This document shows positions 1 through 11,241 of a DNA stretch of 64,000 bases, piece after piece. A program made the translations under genes and the position numbers. The notes beneath the pieces are model-generated. The model was not told where the DNA came from. It worked only from the letters and a program-made list of their open reading frames with translations, and did no database searches. Within the stretch, counting starts at the first letter, position 1, and each line of letters begins with the position of its first letter. Location of the stretch: assembly GCF_009730915.1 (NCBI RefSeq), contig NC_052481.1:21488461-21552460 (forward strand), given 5' to 3'. This DNA comes from Dioscorea cayenensis subsp. rotundata (lineage: Eukaryota > Streptophyta > Magnoliopsida > Dioscoreales > Dioscoreaceae).

Positions 1-1039
1 CCTAATCAAGCGGATGGATGCCGTTGCTCCGGAACCACTTGCTCGAAGCGGGGATGAGAGGCGACCCTACATCGATGCTTGTGCTGGGCCGCCCGTTCTC
101 CTACTTCCGACCCACCACGCGCCACGCATTCCTCGGCCAGGAGAAGCCCTCCCCTACCCGGCGGTTGCAACGCCCCCTACCACGACAACGGCGGTCCCCG
201 ACCATGGCGGCCCCTCAGGCCGTGGCGGCCCGCACGGTGACATTAGGCGAAGATGTCACCGCAACTCTTATCGCGAGCATGCCGGATATTGATGACCGAG
301 TTTTCCTCGAGCATGTCGCATCGTGTGGAGTAGCTGGAAGGGCGTTCGTGGCCGAGTGCGCCGTCCCTCGAAAAAACTGAAGCACACGGGAGACGAGCAG
401 GCGTCGGAATTTGGCGGCGGCGACATCGTCGGGAAAGGTCGTTCAAAGGCGGCCACATTCGAAGAGACTTGCGAAAAAGAGGAGAACAATCGCCTCTGTC
501 TCCACGCAGCGGTGGCGATGAAACAATAGCAACACCATCGGTGATCGTCATTCTTGAGTCATCGCCGTTGATGACATAGCCATGCCGGTGGAGGGGACAT
601 CGTAGATGATGTGGCCGTTCTTGCACGGTTGAGAAAGGTCGTTGACTCTCTTCCGATGAAATCGTCGACCGGTGGGCAAACGGTGCTGAGATGCGGCATC
701 AAAGATGGACCGATCCACGAAGGTCGAGAACAAGTTAAGGGTGTGTCTCCCAGTGATCTTTGTTGTCATGGCCCGCGGTTGAGAAGATCGTCGAATCCGT
801 TCGCCGTGGCCGTGGTCCCGGCGATCTAGCTGACCAGCGGGGACCGATCCCACCACAGCAAGAACCATGTAAGGAGTGTACTGCGGTTGATCTTTGTCGC
901 CGTCGTCCCGCGTCGAGCCGGACACAATCCGCAACAAAACAACAATGTAAGGATGTGTGCGGTTGATCTTGTACGCCATCGTCCGCATCGAAGGAAGATC
1001 TTGATGAAGACCCGGCCAGAACAGCGAGAGAGATGATCG
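1..1039. other. GC-rich unassigned segment
   Basis: This stretch is much richer in G+C and CpG than the AT-rich spacers elsewhere in the window. It has several short overlapping open frames on both strands, but none shows a domain or motif I recognise, and none has a convincing start or splice context. It ends at an assembly gap. The composition resembles the coding or subterminal part of a transposon rather than host spacer, but that is inference. Confidence 0.4.
733..991 (+). repeat. degenerate tandem-like repeat, about three units
   Basis: Three related blocks begin near 733, 866 and 942. Each has a core like GTAAGGNTGTGT followed by GGTTGATCTT and then a GTCGTCC or ATCGTCC block. Spacing is irregular (about 135 then 76 bases). 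Repeats like this occur in subterminal regions of plant DNA transposons and in LTRs, but nothing here fixes the class. Confidence 0.4.
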
Positions 1040-2039
1040 NNNNNNNNNNNNNNNNNNNNNNNNNNNNNNNNNNNNNNNNNNNNNNNNNNNNNNNNNNNNN
1101 NNNNNNNNNNNNNNNNNNNNNNNNNNNNNNNNNNNNNNNNNNNNNNNNNNNNNNNNNNNNNNNNNNNNNNNNNNNNNNNNNNNNNNNNNNNNNNNNNNNN
1201 NNNNNNNNNNNNNNNNNNNNNNNNNNNNNNNNNNNNNNNNNNNNNNNNNNNNNNNNNNNNNNNNNNNNNNNNNNNNNNNNNNNNNNNNNNNNNNNNNNNN
1301 NNNNNNNNNNNNNNNNNNNNNNNNNNNNNNNNNNNNNNNNNNNNNNNNNNNNNNNNNNNNNNNNNNNNNNNNNNNNNNNNNNNNNNNNNNNNNNNNNNNN
1401 NNNNNNNNNNNNNNNNNNNNNNNNNNNNNNNNNNNNNNNNNNNNNNNNNNNNNNNNNNNNNNNNNNNNNNNNNNNNNNNNNNNNNNNNNNNNNNNNNNNN
1501 NNNNNNNNNNNNNNNNNNNNNNNNNNNNNNNNNNNNNNNNNNNNNNNNNNNNNNNNNNNNNNNNNNNNNNNNNNNNNNNNNNNNNNNNNNNNNNNNNNNN
1601 NNNNNNNNNNNNNNNNNNNNNNNNNNNNNNNNNNNNNNNNNNNNNNNNNNNNNNNNNNNNNNNNNNNNNNNNNNNNNNNNNNNNNNNNNNNNNNNNNNNN
1701 NNNNNNNNNNNNNNNNNNNNNNNNNNNNNNNNNNNNNNNNNNNNNNNNNNNNNNNNNNNNNNNNNNNNNNNNNNNNNNNNNNNNNNNNNNNNNNNNNNNN
1801 NNNNNNNNNNNNNNNNNNNNNNNNNNNNNNNNNNNNNNNNNNNNNNNNNNNNNNNNNNNNNNNNNNNNNNNNNNNNNNNNNNNNNNNNNNNNNNNNNNNN
1901 NNNNNNNNNNNNNNNNNNNNNNNNNNNNNNNNNNNNNNNNNNNNNNNNNNNNNNNNNNNNNNNNNNNNNNNNNNNNNNNNNNNNNNNNNNNNNNNNNNNN
2001 NNNNNNNNNNNNNNNNNNNNNNNNNNNNNNNNNNNNNNN
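1040..2039. other. assembly gap (1,000 N)
   Basis: Exactly 1,000 undetermined bases, a conventional fixed-size scaffold gap, so its true length is unknown. The open frame that seems to cross it is an artefact of the N run. Confidence 0.99.
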
Positions 2040-2158
2040 AAAAAAATATTAAATATATTTTATTTTATTTTAAATTCTTAAACATTCAAGAGACTGCCTT
2101 GATGGACGGTCCAGATTCCACGCGCCACTGGAGATCACAAGAACCATTCCCGCCTTTG

Positions 2159-2223
2159 GTCTCTCTCTCTCTCTCTTCCTCTCCCTCTCCCTCTCCCTCT
2201 CCCTCTCTCTCTCTCTATATAAA
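2159..2223 (+). promoter_or_regulatory. pyrimidine tract plus TATA box
   Basis: A near-continuous CT tract (2159-2215) runs directly into TATATAAA at 2216-2223, 63 bases before the start codon at 2286. A pyrimidine patch beside a TATA box is a common plant core-promoter layout. A transcript start near 2250 would leave a leader of about 35 bases. Confidence 0.65.
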
Positions 2224-2285
2224 CCCTCCCTTGAGAGTTCCAGCATCTATCCTATCTCTCTCGGAGCTTCTCTTCCCGCCGAGCC

Positions 2286-2966
2286 ATGAAACCCTCGTCT
2301 CTCCAAACCCTCAAGGCCCCGATCCGATCCAAACCGAAGGAGAATTCCCATTCCCATTCCCAATCGAAGCGATCCGATTCCAATCCAATCGAAGCAACAA
2401 AGCCCCCAAAGGTACTCAATCCAAGCCCTAACATCTCCATTTCTTTCTTCATCGATTGATCCATTCCTCCATCGTTTATCCATCTCCTCTGCTTCAGATC
2501 GTCGCCAAAAGCCTCGCCTCCACCTTCTCCACCATCTCCGACGAGATGACCGCCGATCCATCAAAACCCACCGCCCCCGTCACCGATCCGGATATACTCG
2601 CTGCGGATCCACTCGAGGTGAGGTCAAAATCCTAATTCTCAACCATTTTCCACTTCCCATCTAATCATTCTTTGCAAAAAGGCCTCGATCATCGCTGCAG
2701 CTGATAACAAGAAAGAACCGATCGCAATGGATACGCCGGCGCTGAATCCCGAAGAAGAGATCGGGAGTTCTGAGGTAGTGAAGGAGGTCACGATCGTCGA
2801 AGAGGTTGGAGGGAAACAGGGCTGGTCTTCAGATCCGGTGACCTTGATGAATCTGAGCATCTGGATCGTTTTCATACTAACTTTGGCTGTGACGGCGGTG
2901 GGCTGGTTGCTCTGGTGGAGTGCTGAATGGGAAGAGGAATGCTGCTCCGTTTTGCACCCAACTTGA
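2286..2966 (+). CDS. small tail-anchored membrane protein, unknown family
   Basis: Three exons (2286-2411, 2498-2617, 2682-2966), both introns phase 0 with GT/AG ends, give a 176-residue protein. The ATG at 2286 is the first after a TATA box. The N-terminal part is polar and rich in Ser, Pro and Lys. The middle is acidic (an EEEIGSSEVVKEV stretch). Near residues 143-163 there is a single hydrophobic segment (LSIWIVFILTLAVTAVGWLL), then a short WWSAEWEEECC tail ending in LHPT. There is no signal peptide, so the layout fits a tail-anchored protein with a cytosolic N-terminus. I do not recognise the family and assign no function. The intact frame through two short introns makes a real gene likely. 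Confidence 0.7.
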
Positions 2967-4243
2967 TCTCACGAACCCCTAGAGATACGTATTCTCTACA
3001 TATCATACAGTATACATACACCACTCGTAGTTTCTTGGTATTACTACATGAACTCGTATAGCGATACGTTCTAGTATAGATACTATGATAACTGTCGTAG
3101 TTTACACTGAATTTTTAGTCTACCATTGAACTATCCTTTTAATTGAACTCGATTTTAGAATGCTTGTTTAGCAACTTTAGCTCTCAATTTTTTTTCCATT
3201 TTTTAATCAACTTTTTATTTTTTTTATTTTTTATTTTTTAAAAAGTTTTTTTTTTGAAGTTGATTGATAAAAATTAAATAAATCACATGTATTTTAATAA
3301 AAAAATAAAATAAAAATAAAAATAAAACACATTGTTCACTTTTTTTAAAAAAATAAAAATAAAAATAAAACACATTTATATAAAAACTAGCATGAGAGTT
3401 TAGAGACAATATAACACTAAAACTATAGATGTGAATTTATTCTTATTTTCTAATAAAGGTTTTCAGGTGTTTTTCAATAAATTGATGGTTTATCTGTTTT
3501 ATTAAAAAAAACATATAAATATTTTGTTTTGGTATATAAGCAATTCTCTAATTTCACAAAGTTTTTGAGTATTTAAAAAAAACAGTGAATGTGTCATCCG
3601 TTAGCCTATTACAGAGATGAATTAAACTAATAATTAGGATGAACATTCTTAAGAATTTTAAATGAACTTTTTTTTTTCTTTTGTGTTGATTTTATAGTAA
3701 TTTTGGATATTCTAACCTGGATAAGTGTAAACAAATAACTTCTTTTAGTGGTTTTTGATTTTATTTTATAATGTATATCATTAGATATCATATATACAGC
3801 TAATTTTCGTGAAAAGATCATTATTTTTTAAAATAAATAAACGTATAATCGATTTTAATGAGAAGATACAGAGGTTTTAATTATAAAAATGGTTGAATAT
3901 TTTTTTTTAATAATTTTATGAAAAGATTATTATTTAATCTATAATAAAAAATTATCAGCAATCACTCTCGAATGTGGATTGTTATTTAAACATCCAAAAT
4001 TATTATTTAAATGGTAAATAAGTAAAGTTCAATCTTTTGATTGACAATATTATTTATAATATTTGTGTAAATACATTATTTATTAATAAATAAATTTTTA
4101 AAAATAAATTATTATAATTGATGTATTATTATATTTGCATATCATTTGATGCTTGTGGGTTGCATTTACCAATTTTATTTAAAAAATTATCACCGGTCAA
4201 GTGGATTGCAAAATAAAATTAAAAGAAAAGTTGCTCCGTAAAA
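2967..4243. other. AT-rich spacer
   Basis: Downstream of the small membrane-protein gene this is very AT-rich DNA with homopolymer and (AAAAAT)-like runs. Short open frames here have no recognisable content. I see no gene. Confidence 0.7.
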
Positions 4244-4400
4244 TTTTTTTTTAATTGATAAACTACAAATTTATTAAAAGAGAAGAAAAGCACACCAGAG
4301 AAACAACTAACAAAGAAAAATAAAACAAAGAGCTCTCACAAGAAGTGAAGAGCTCAAAAAAAAATAAAAATAAATACAAGTATATAAGATAATATAATTG
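4244..4400 (-). repeat. LINE 3' tail remnant
   Basis: A T-run then AATTGATAAACTACAAATTT and an A/G-rich stretch. Read on the minus strand this is the motif (TTTATCAA followed by poly-A) that ends the L1-type LINE beginning at 4513. No coding part remains, so it is probably a severely 5'-truncated insertion of the same or a related family. Confidence 0.5.
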
Positions 4401-4857
4401 GGAAAGCGAAGAAATTTATCTGGAATCACAGGACAGTTCAAGCTGCAGGTGGAGCAGATTACTCCTGACTGAGTGGTAAGAAAAATTTTATTTCATTTTA
4501 AAAAAACAAAAGTTTTTTTTTTTTGATAAAGTGGATAAACCACAATGAATTAATCAAAGAAAGCAAGTACAAAACACAAAAAACAAACAGACCATCCACT
4601 AGGAGTGGAAACAAAAAGACACAAACAGACAAGACAACAACAGTCCAACATGGACCGAAAGGACACACCGAGACACAGGGGGAGGAGAGAGGGACTCCTC
4701 AAGACTTCGGCACCACAGTGGAACACTAGCCAGAGGACTCCTCGTGCCTATTGGGCTCCATCTCCTCGCGAGGGGCACTGAGGCTGGATCTGCGTCCGGG
4801 ACCCGCGACAATAGACTCCTCAAGCATGTGCGGATCCTAGCGGGGACCACTTTGGAA

Positions 4858-7800
4858 TCAAGAGATATACATATAACAAATTTTTCGAGAAGCAGGCATG
4901 CGAGAAATAAAAGCGGGTTGAAAATCTGAGTTATTTCTAGCAAGCCAAATTTGCCACAAAAACACTTTAGCAATTAATGAACATAACAAAGTGAGCTGAG
5001 CGCTAAGCTCGCGGTACCAGTCACCCCAAAGGTCCGAGCAGGAAAAGGGAATACGTGGGAACGAAAAAATGTGAGCAAGACGATCCCAGATATCCCTAGC
5101 CAAAGGGCACTTAAAAAACAGATGATCGATCGACTCAGTATTCGAGCAACAAAGGAGGCAGGTTATAGTGGGCAACTTGTTGCACCCACTGGCAAAAAGC
5201 ATGTCAAGCGCGAGGATTTTCCTATCCCAGACAAGCCATGCAAAAGCAGCAATTTTCCGTGGGACGAAGCGTTTGAAGATCCTCGGGGTGATACTGCATC
5301 TCAGTCCCCTGTCGATAAGGAAATTGTAGAAAGACTTAACAGTGAAAGAGCCATCAGTAGTAAGCTTCCAGACTTTGAGGTCAGGAAGATCCCCAGAGCA
5401 GGTGGAAGGCGATACTAAGCTACGCCAAAGGGATCGTTCCCAAAAAGCACGTGGGGAGGGTCGAGAGCATCTCCGACGAGTCCAAAATGGGGAGGTAGTC
5501 AAGTGGAAAGCTTCAGCCCAGCGGTATTTAGGGGCACAACCATCGTACCAATTGTCCAACCAAAAGAGTGTGGTGAGACCATTCTTGATGTGGGAGCGAA
5601 GGCAGGCTTTGAAAGCTTCCAACGACGGAAGAAGGCCTTGCCAAAAGAAAGAGCTCCGGCGATGGCGGGGTACCCAAAGGTTCCACCTCGGATGTTGTTG
5701 GAAGTAATTGAATAGAATGATCGCCGACCCACACCAGGAATCAACCTTTAAGATTTTCCACCACCATTTCCCAAGAAGAGCACCATTGAATTCGACAAGG
5801 TTGATGATCCCCCAGCCCCTTTGATTCCTAGGAAGATACAGCCTAAGCCAGTTGACCAGGCGGCATTTAGGCCTATCCAGATCAGGACCCTTCCACAAAA
5901 AAGCTCTTCTCAGGCCGTCAATACGATTGACCACCCACTTAGGGAGACGAAAGATCGACATCTAGTAAGTGGGTAAAGCCAACAAGACAGAATTAATGAG
6001 AATGAGCCTGCCCCACAGAGACAGGTAATTAGCCTTCCAAGATGTGAGCCTATCCTTGATTTTGAGGATGAGAACCTCCCAATCCTGATGACGTGGCCTT
6101 CTACCAGCAATCGACCCTCATATATGTGATCGGGAGGGCGCTAGCAGCATAATTAAGAGTGTCCTAGGCTGATTGGCTGGGCAGGGATCCAAAACTGGTA
6201 GAGAACAAACAAGTTTTGTGGAGGTTTATCGCCAAACCAGATATACCTTCAAAGATAAAAAGGATCAACTTAATAATCCTAAGGTCCTCGGTTCCTCCTG
6301 CCGATAAAATGATCAGGTCATCTGCGTATTGCAAGTGAGCAAACATTTCCAAAACTACCAAGCGGGACCCATACAGAATGTGTGAAGAAAGAGCATGGTT
6401 GAACATAGGGCTGAGCACGTCAGCCACAAGAACAAAGAGCAGCGGCGACAGGGGGTCCCCTTGACACAAACCACGATGGTATTTGACATAGCCTTCAGGA
6501 GAGCCATTACGAGGATGTAGGCTTTGGACGTGGACAGAAGATTGGCAATCCAAAGCCTCCAACGCGGGCCAAAACCCCGTGCCTCCAAGAGCTCAAGGAG
6601 GAAATCCCAGTCAACCATGTCAAAGGCTTTAGCAAAATCCACTTTCACAATGTGCCCATCAAGATTCCTTTTTTGAAGGCTAAATATGATTTCCTCAGCT
6701 GGCACCACATTGTTCAAGATGGACCTGCCCTTAATGAAGGTGGATTGTGAGCTATCCACTAACTGATTGATAACCTTAGAGAGTCTGGTGGCAAGGATTT
6801 TGGAGATAATCTTGAGAGGAGCGTTGATCAGGCTAATAGGACGGTAGTCAGAGACCGACGCAGGGGCATCGTTTTTAGGGATAAGAACAATATTAGACCA
6901 GTTGATTTTTTCCAAATTGGCAGAGTGATGGAAGAAATCATTATACAGTTTAACCAAGTCCTGTTCGGTAATGTTCCAAAATTTTTGAAAGAACAAGATA
7001 GGGAAACCGTCCGAACCCGGTGCTTTGTTCGCCCCTAAGTCCTTAGTGGCCGCAACAATCTCCTCGACAGAAAATGGGACCTTAAGGCAGGCGAGATCCA
7101 CCCATGGCTTATTAGCGAGCAAAAAATTCTAGTCGAAGTGCAACCGGGTATCACGTTTGGCACCGAACTGAGCACGAAAATAGTACGTAAACGCATGCCC
7201 AATGTCTTTATCCCCCTTGAACACACGATCCTCAAAAGCCACTTTAGCAATAAGGTTACGGTTACGGCGACCATTCGCGACCGCATGAAAGAATTTGGTA
7301 TTATCATCACCTTCCCGTAGCCACATGATCTGAGATCTTTGTTTCCAGTACATTTCCTCCTGTCTAAGGGTAAGAGCAAGCTCGTGCGAAATCGACTCCA
7401 CTCTCCCTAACTCATCGACCGTCAGCGAGTGCGGATTCGGCGACATCCAAACTGTCCAAAGAATGACGGAGGACTCTTTTACGATCTCGAATGGAGCCGA
7501 AGGTGTGCTTTGCCCAAAGCTTGAGACGCTTCTTAAGACCAATCAGCTTTTTGGACATCACAAAAGCCCCTGATCCTCAAAATCTTTGCTCGTCCCACCA
7601 ACCCTTTATCCCAGCTCATGAAAGTCATCGATTCGAACACCACGATTTTTCAAATTTAAAGGAGGAAGGCTTGAACACATGAATACCAAGCTCGAGGGCA
7701 GAATGGGGGCGTGGTGGGATCCAAATCTAGGGGAGACCAAATTGATAAGCCCTAGGGAAGCGGCAGAGCCAATCGGGAGAGATCAAGAATCGATCGAGAC

Positions 7801-8393
7801 GGACCCAAATAGGGGTATGTTGGTTGTTAGTCCAAGTGAAAAGACGACCCCTAAGTTGAGTCTCCACGAGGTTTAAGTCCCGAATGAGGTCCTGGCCATT
7901 ACGAATATCCTCCCAACACACGTTCCCTAAACTCTTGTCCAGCTGAGAAAAAATCGCATTAAAGTTACCACAGAGAATCCGAGAGTTCGGTGGTGGCTTC
8001 TGACTCGACTTCCGCCCAAAAGTCCAACTTCAGATTGCGCGCATTCGGACCGTAAACTATGGTGCAATGCCATCTAGAGCGATCAAGAACGGAAAGGAAT
8101 TCCACCGTCAAGCAGAAGTTGCCTGAGTGGACAAGACTACCCTTGAAAAGGGCACCATCCCAACCGATAATCATACCCCCAGAGGAGCCACTAGCAGCAA
8201 CTGAGCAAAAACAATCCAGAGAGCAGCCAGCAACAGCTTTCCAAGTGGGGCGATCCACCACTGCTAGTTTAGATTCTTGGAAGCAAACGATGCTGGGTTT
8301 GAACTGATCAATAAAGTCCCTAACTAGGTGTTTTTTAGATGGCCCACCTAAGCCCCTGACGTTCCAGGAAATAATATTCATAAGGAAACACAA
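4858..8393 (-). pseudogene. LINE ORF2: endonuclease and reverse transcriptase, broken
   Basis: The start MNIISWNVRGLGGPSKK (near 8381) is the N-terminal motif of the apurinic-type endonuclease. The later catalytic GDFN motif reads GNFN here. The RT begins near 7122 (NKAPGSDGFP, DYRPISLINAPLKIISK, FVDFAKAFD-like) and reaches the catalytic YADD near 6290. The zinc-binding region at 5961-4858 ends with HLFFKCPLARDIWDRL. Breaks are frameshifts near 7975, 7600, 6550 and 6000, and a TAG at 7131-7129 where the flanking frame continues (HFD-stop-NFLLANKPW), consistent with a TGG to TAG change. The product copied element RNA at nicked chromosomal DNA; this copy is dead. Confidence 0.85.
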
Positions 8394-9489
8394 ACCTATC
8401 GGGACCCCGAGATCGGGCCCGGTTGTGCCTTTGATTGGCCAGCTCTAGAGGTTTCTAGTTTTCTAATGAAATCTAAGCATGTTGTCCTATGGATGTCGGG
8501 ACCAAGAAATTTAATGCCACATGCTAAACAATATTGAATTAATTGAGCATTACTCCAATAATTAATAGACAGAAAGTCAGTAGGCGTACCCTCTGGTGAT
8601 GCCCCTGAAGTCTTCTTCTTGGTAGAGCGGGGAGGGATTCTTTGCAAAGCACTGCATCCTCATTCCAGTGGGAAGGAGGGCTTTTTCATCTAAAACTCCT
8701 ACGTTGTGCACGGGAAGGGTAGACACACTGGCGACATCCCACGAATCGGGTCATCAATAATCGATGCGTCGGGGTCTTCATACGCAACATGGAGTGCGAG
8801 CAGGGGCTCAAAAGGGACAAGAGCAAGGTTGTTGAGAACAGGTTCATCAGCCTCATCAGCAAGATCATCAACCGACTGCTCCTCATCAACGTCCCCCCCA
8901 TCGGCCAAGGAATAGGAGGGTTCTGGGAGGAAAGAGTCTAGTAGAAGGGTGTTCTCCTTAGGGACGATAGACCAAATGCCCAGCATATAATGCCATGTGA
9001 AACCTGGTGGGATGAGGATCCCAATCGGGTGATGATCCGGGTTCCTAAAAGACCCTGGGAGTTGCTCAACTAGACTGTCCTCACATGACACATCAGTTTC
9101 CGGAACACTGAGCATCGAGGTCAGTGAATCAGCCACTGCATGGCCCAAATAAGGGGAAGGGGACAATGAAAGCAAGGCATCCTCATGGCCCGAGGTGGAA
9201 CAAGGCCCAACATTAATGCCCAAGGGTTGAGGTTTGGAGAACTCAACATTACTTGGGCTCACTTGAAGGCCCAAAGATTGAGAAATGAATAACTCATTCT
9301 CCGGGCCCGGACAAAGGCCATGGGTTGCTGAGAAAATAAAGGACCCAGATCAGCATCACAGCTGCCTCGGGAATGGGCTGCAACGGGCAAGACAACATCC
9401 ACCGTCATAATGCCTCGGGATGGGGTGATCGAGATGGGAGCAGCAGCAGCCGTCGGATCTGCGCGAGAGGTGATCTCCTCACGTGAAGT

Positions 9490-11241
9490 CTAACGATCAG
9501 ACTCCATCGGCATGCCTCGAGATATGGGGCTGCATGGATCGCGAGACACCTCTCCCAATGACACGTCCGAGGAACATCCCCCGAGAGCCACAACGCGGGG
9601 TTTCTCGCCAGTCGACAAGTCCGAGGAACGCCTCCCAAGAACCTCTGCGTGATCGACAACACCGTACGGACACCGCTCACGGGGGTGCGAGCGATCCACC
9701 AGTCGCTCGCGCGAGGGTGACAACGGACCGTCGGTCGTCATGACGGGCGGGGTAAGACCAACGGTCTTTTGGAGAACCCCCCCCTCATGGGCTGCCGGAC
9801 GGTGACTGGAGCTTCCGCCGGTATCCGCAACCGCATCAGAAGGCTTAGAGACACGTTTCCGGTCTTCATCAACCACCAGCTTTTGCTTGCCCTTGGGGTT
9901 CACCGGGAAAGGAACAACAGCATAATGGCGACCCAAAGCAAGGTCCGGGAGAGAGAACCTATCCGTCTGGGGGTCGAAGCGAGGCACCGGTGAGCGACGG
10001 TCGGTGAGGAAAATAAGAAAGCGACGCATGCTGACGCTAAGTTTGATCGTCAAAGGGAGCTCCACCGAGGGAAGCAGGCGCACCAATGCACTCAGCGCCG
10101 ACGATGGCTCCTCCGCAGGGCGACGCATTGTCACTACCTCTCCAAAAGATTTCAGTAGATCGGAGACGGCATTCCAGCCCCAATAGTGGAGCGGTATGCT
10201 CCAGATGTGGACCCAGTCGGTCCTCCCAATAGCTCTGCCGGAGGAGCCCAGTTCCGGAGACCATCTACGGAAGCGCACGATGCAAAGGCCAAAAGCGGAG
10301 GAGCACATGAAATCAGAGAGTTTGGCGAGCTTCTTGGCTAACTCCTCCCCGGAGCACTTGAGCAGCAAGGAGTCCCCACAGAAACCAGATGCAGTGCCAA
10401 TGGTTTCCACGGCTAGTTCCACGGCGAGGAGCGCCAACAGCTTCTCGGCAGGTATGTATCCAGAGATGAAAGAGGCCACCACAACGTAACTGAGCTCTTG
10501 CTTCGCACGGATGATGTCCAGAGAGAGGTGGATGGAGATAGACACTCTCCGGCTAGGTCCCGAAGGCCTTGGAAAGGGCAGGGCCGCGGTCTCAAGGGGA
10601 GGAGGTACCTGACGACGAGGCAGGGAAGAGGTACCATCATCCAAGTTAGCAAGGCCGCTACCGCTGCGAGCAGAGGAATCACCACGACTCTGAGCAGAGG
10701 GAAGATTACCCAGTCGCGAACCCTCTCCAGACTTCGAGCGAGGAGGCGCTTGGCACGACGAAGCGGTATGGCCAACCCGAGAGCAGCGCAAATAGACGAT
10801 CAAGTGACGACATTCATCCGCCCGGTGACCCACCCGAAAACATCGCGAGCAAGGTTGGGAAGGGGACTCAGGTGAACGACGTCGCTTAGCATTGGGACGA
10901 GGACCGAGACGAGCAGAGACAGACGTAGACGAGGAACTACCGGAAGAGCTACGACCAAGGCCATGGCTCGAAGAGAGACGCTTACCTCCCCTTCTGACCA
11001 CCACCCACTCTTGGGTTGGCTGAGGACGAGGAATGTTGGAGGATCGAGAGGGGGCGGACCGATCCTCCGCGACAAGAGAAAGAGCGGCTTGCGGTAAAAA
11101 TGCACAGTCGAGCATCACCGCCACCGGGGAGGCCCGGGACGGGGGGTTGTTTTTATCCGCCAGCTTCGAAGGTTTTGCAAGGGTACCGCCGCGAGCGCCG
11201 CCGCCATCGCCACCCAGGAGCCCACCCAGGAGATTATCCAT
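9490..11241 (-). CDS. LINE ORF1: zinc-knuckle nucleic-acid-binding protein
   Basis: An uninterrupted 583-codon frame with ATG at 11241. The N-terminus is Gly-rich (LLGGLLGGDGGGARGG). Near residues 130-165 lie a CCHC knuckle (CSRCFRVGHRADEC) and a second whose first Cys is replaced by Tyr (YLRCSRVGHTASSC). Further on is a DUF4283-like RNA-binding region with a WVHIWSIPLHYWGWN motif near residue 345, as in ORF1 proteins of plant L1 elements. Such proteins coat element RNA. The frame stops at 9490, but ORF1-like sequence seems to continue in other frames (9274-8699 and 8647-8396) up to ORF2, so this ORF1 is probably cut short by a stop. Confidence 0.75.
   Translation of the reverse strand: MDNLLGGLLGGDGGGARGGTLAKPSKLADKNNPPSRASPVAVMLDCAFLPQAALSLVAEDRSAPSRSSNIPRPQPTQEWVVVRRGGKRLSSSHGLGRSSSGSSSSTSVSARLGPRPNAKRRRSPESPSQPCSRCFRVGHRADECRHLIVYLRCSRVGHTASSCQAPPRSKSGEGSRLGNLPSAQSRGDSSARSGSGLANLDDGTSSLPRRQVPPPLETAALPFPRPSGPSRRVSISIHLSLDIIRAKQELSYVVVASFISGYIPAEKLLALLAVELAVETIGTASGFCGDSLLLKCSGEELAKKLAKLSDFMCSSAFGLCIVRFRRWSPELGSSGRAIGRTDWVHIWSIPLHYWGWNAVSDLLKSFGEVVTMRRPAEEPSSALSALVRLLPSVELPLTIKLSVSMRRFLIFLTDRRSPVPRFDPQTDRFSLPDLALGRHYAVVPFPVNPKGKQKLVVDEDRKRVSKPSDAVADTGGSSSHRPAAHEGGVLQKTVGLTPPVMTTDGPLSPSRERLVDRSHPRERCPYGVVDHAEVLGRRSSDLSTGEKPRVVALGGCSSDVSLGEVSRDPCSPISRGMPMESDR

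Larger units (their letters stand above)
4513..11241 (-). mobile_element. L1-type LINE retrotransposon, near full length, decayed
   Basis: A minus-strand non-LTR element: ORF1 starts at 11241, ORF2 spans about 8393-4858, and the 3' end is a poly-A tail (poly-T at 4513-4524) preceded by a GGTTTATCCACTTTATC motif. It has no LTRs. The ORFs carry stops and frameshifts, so it cannot act on its own. The last recognisable domain is the zinc-binding region after the RT, with no RNase H domain, unlike the second LINE at 41824. I could not define a clean target-site duplication. The 5' side abuts the presumed promoter of the ACCase gene. Its coding DNA is clearly richer in GC than its surroundings. Confidence 0.85.

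Noticed and set aside
1033-2052. Long open frame across the N run
   Set aside because: It consists of undetermined bases; no coding claim can be made.
2099-2431. 110-codon frame over the promoter and first exon of the small membrane-protein gene
   Set aside because: It runs through the CT tract and TATA box and into intron 1; the spliced frame from ATG 2286 is better supported.
5071-5707. Plus-strand frames within the first LINE
   Set aside because: Antisense shadows of the ORF2 zinc-binding region.
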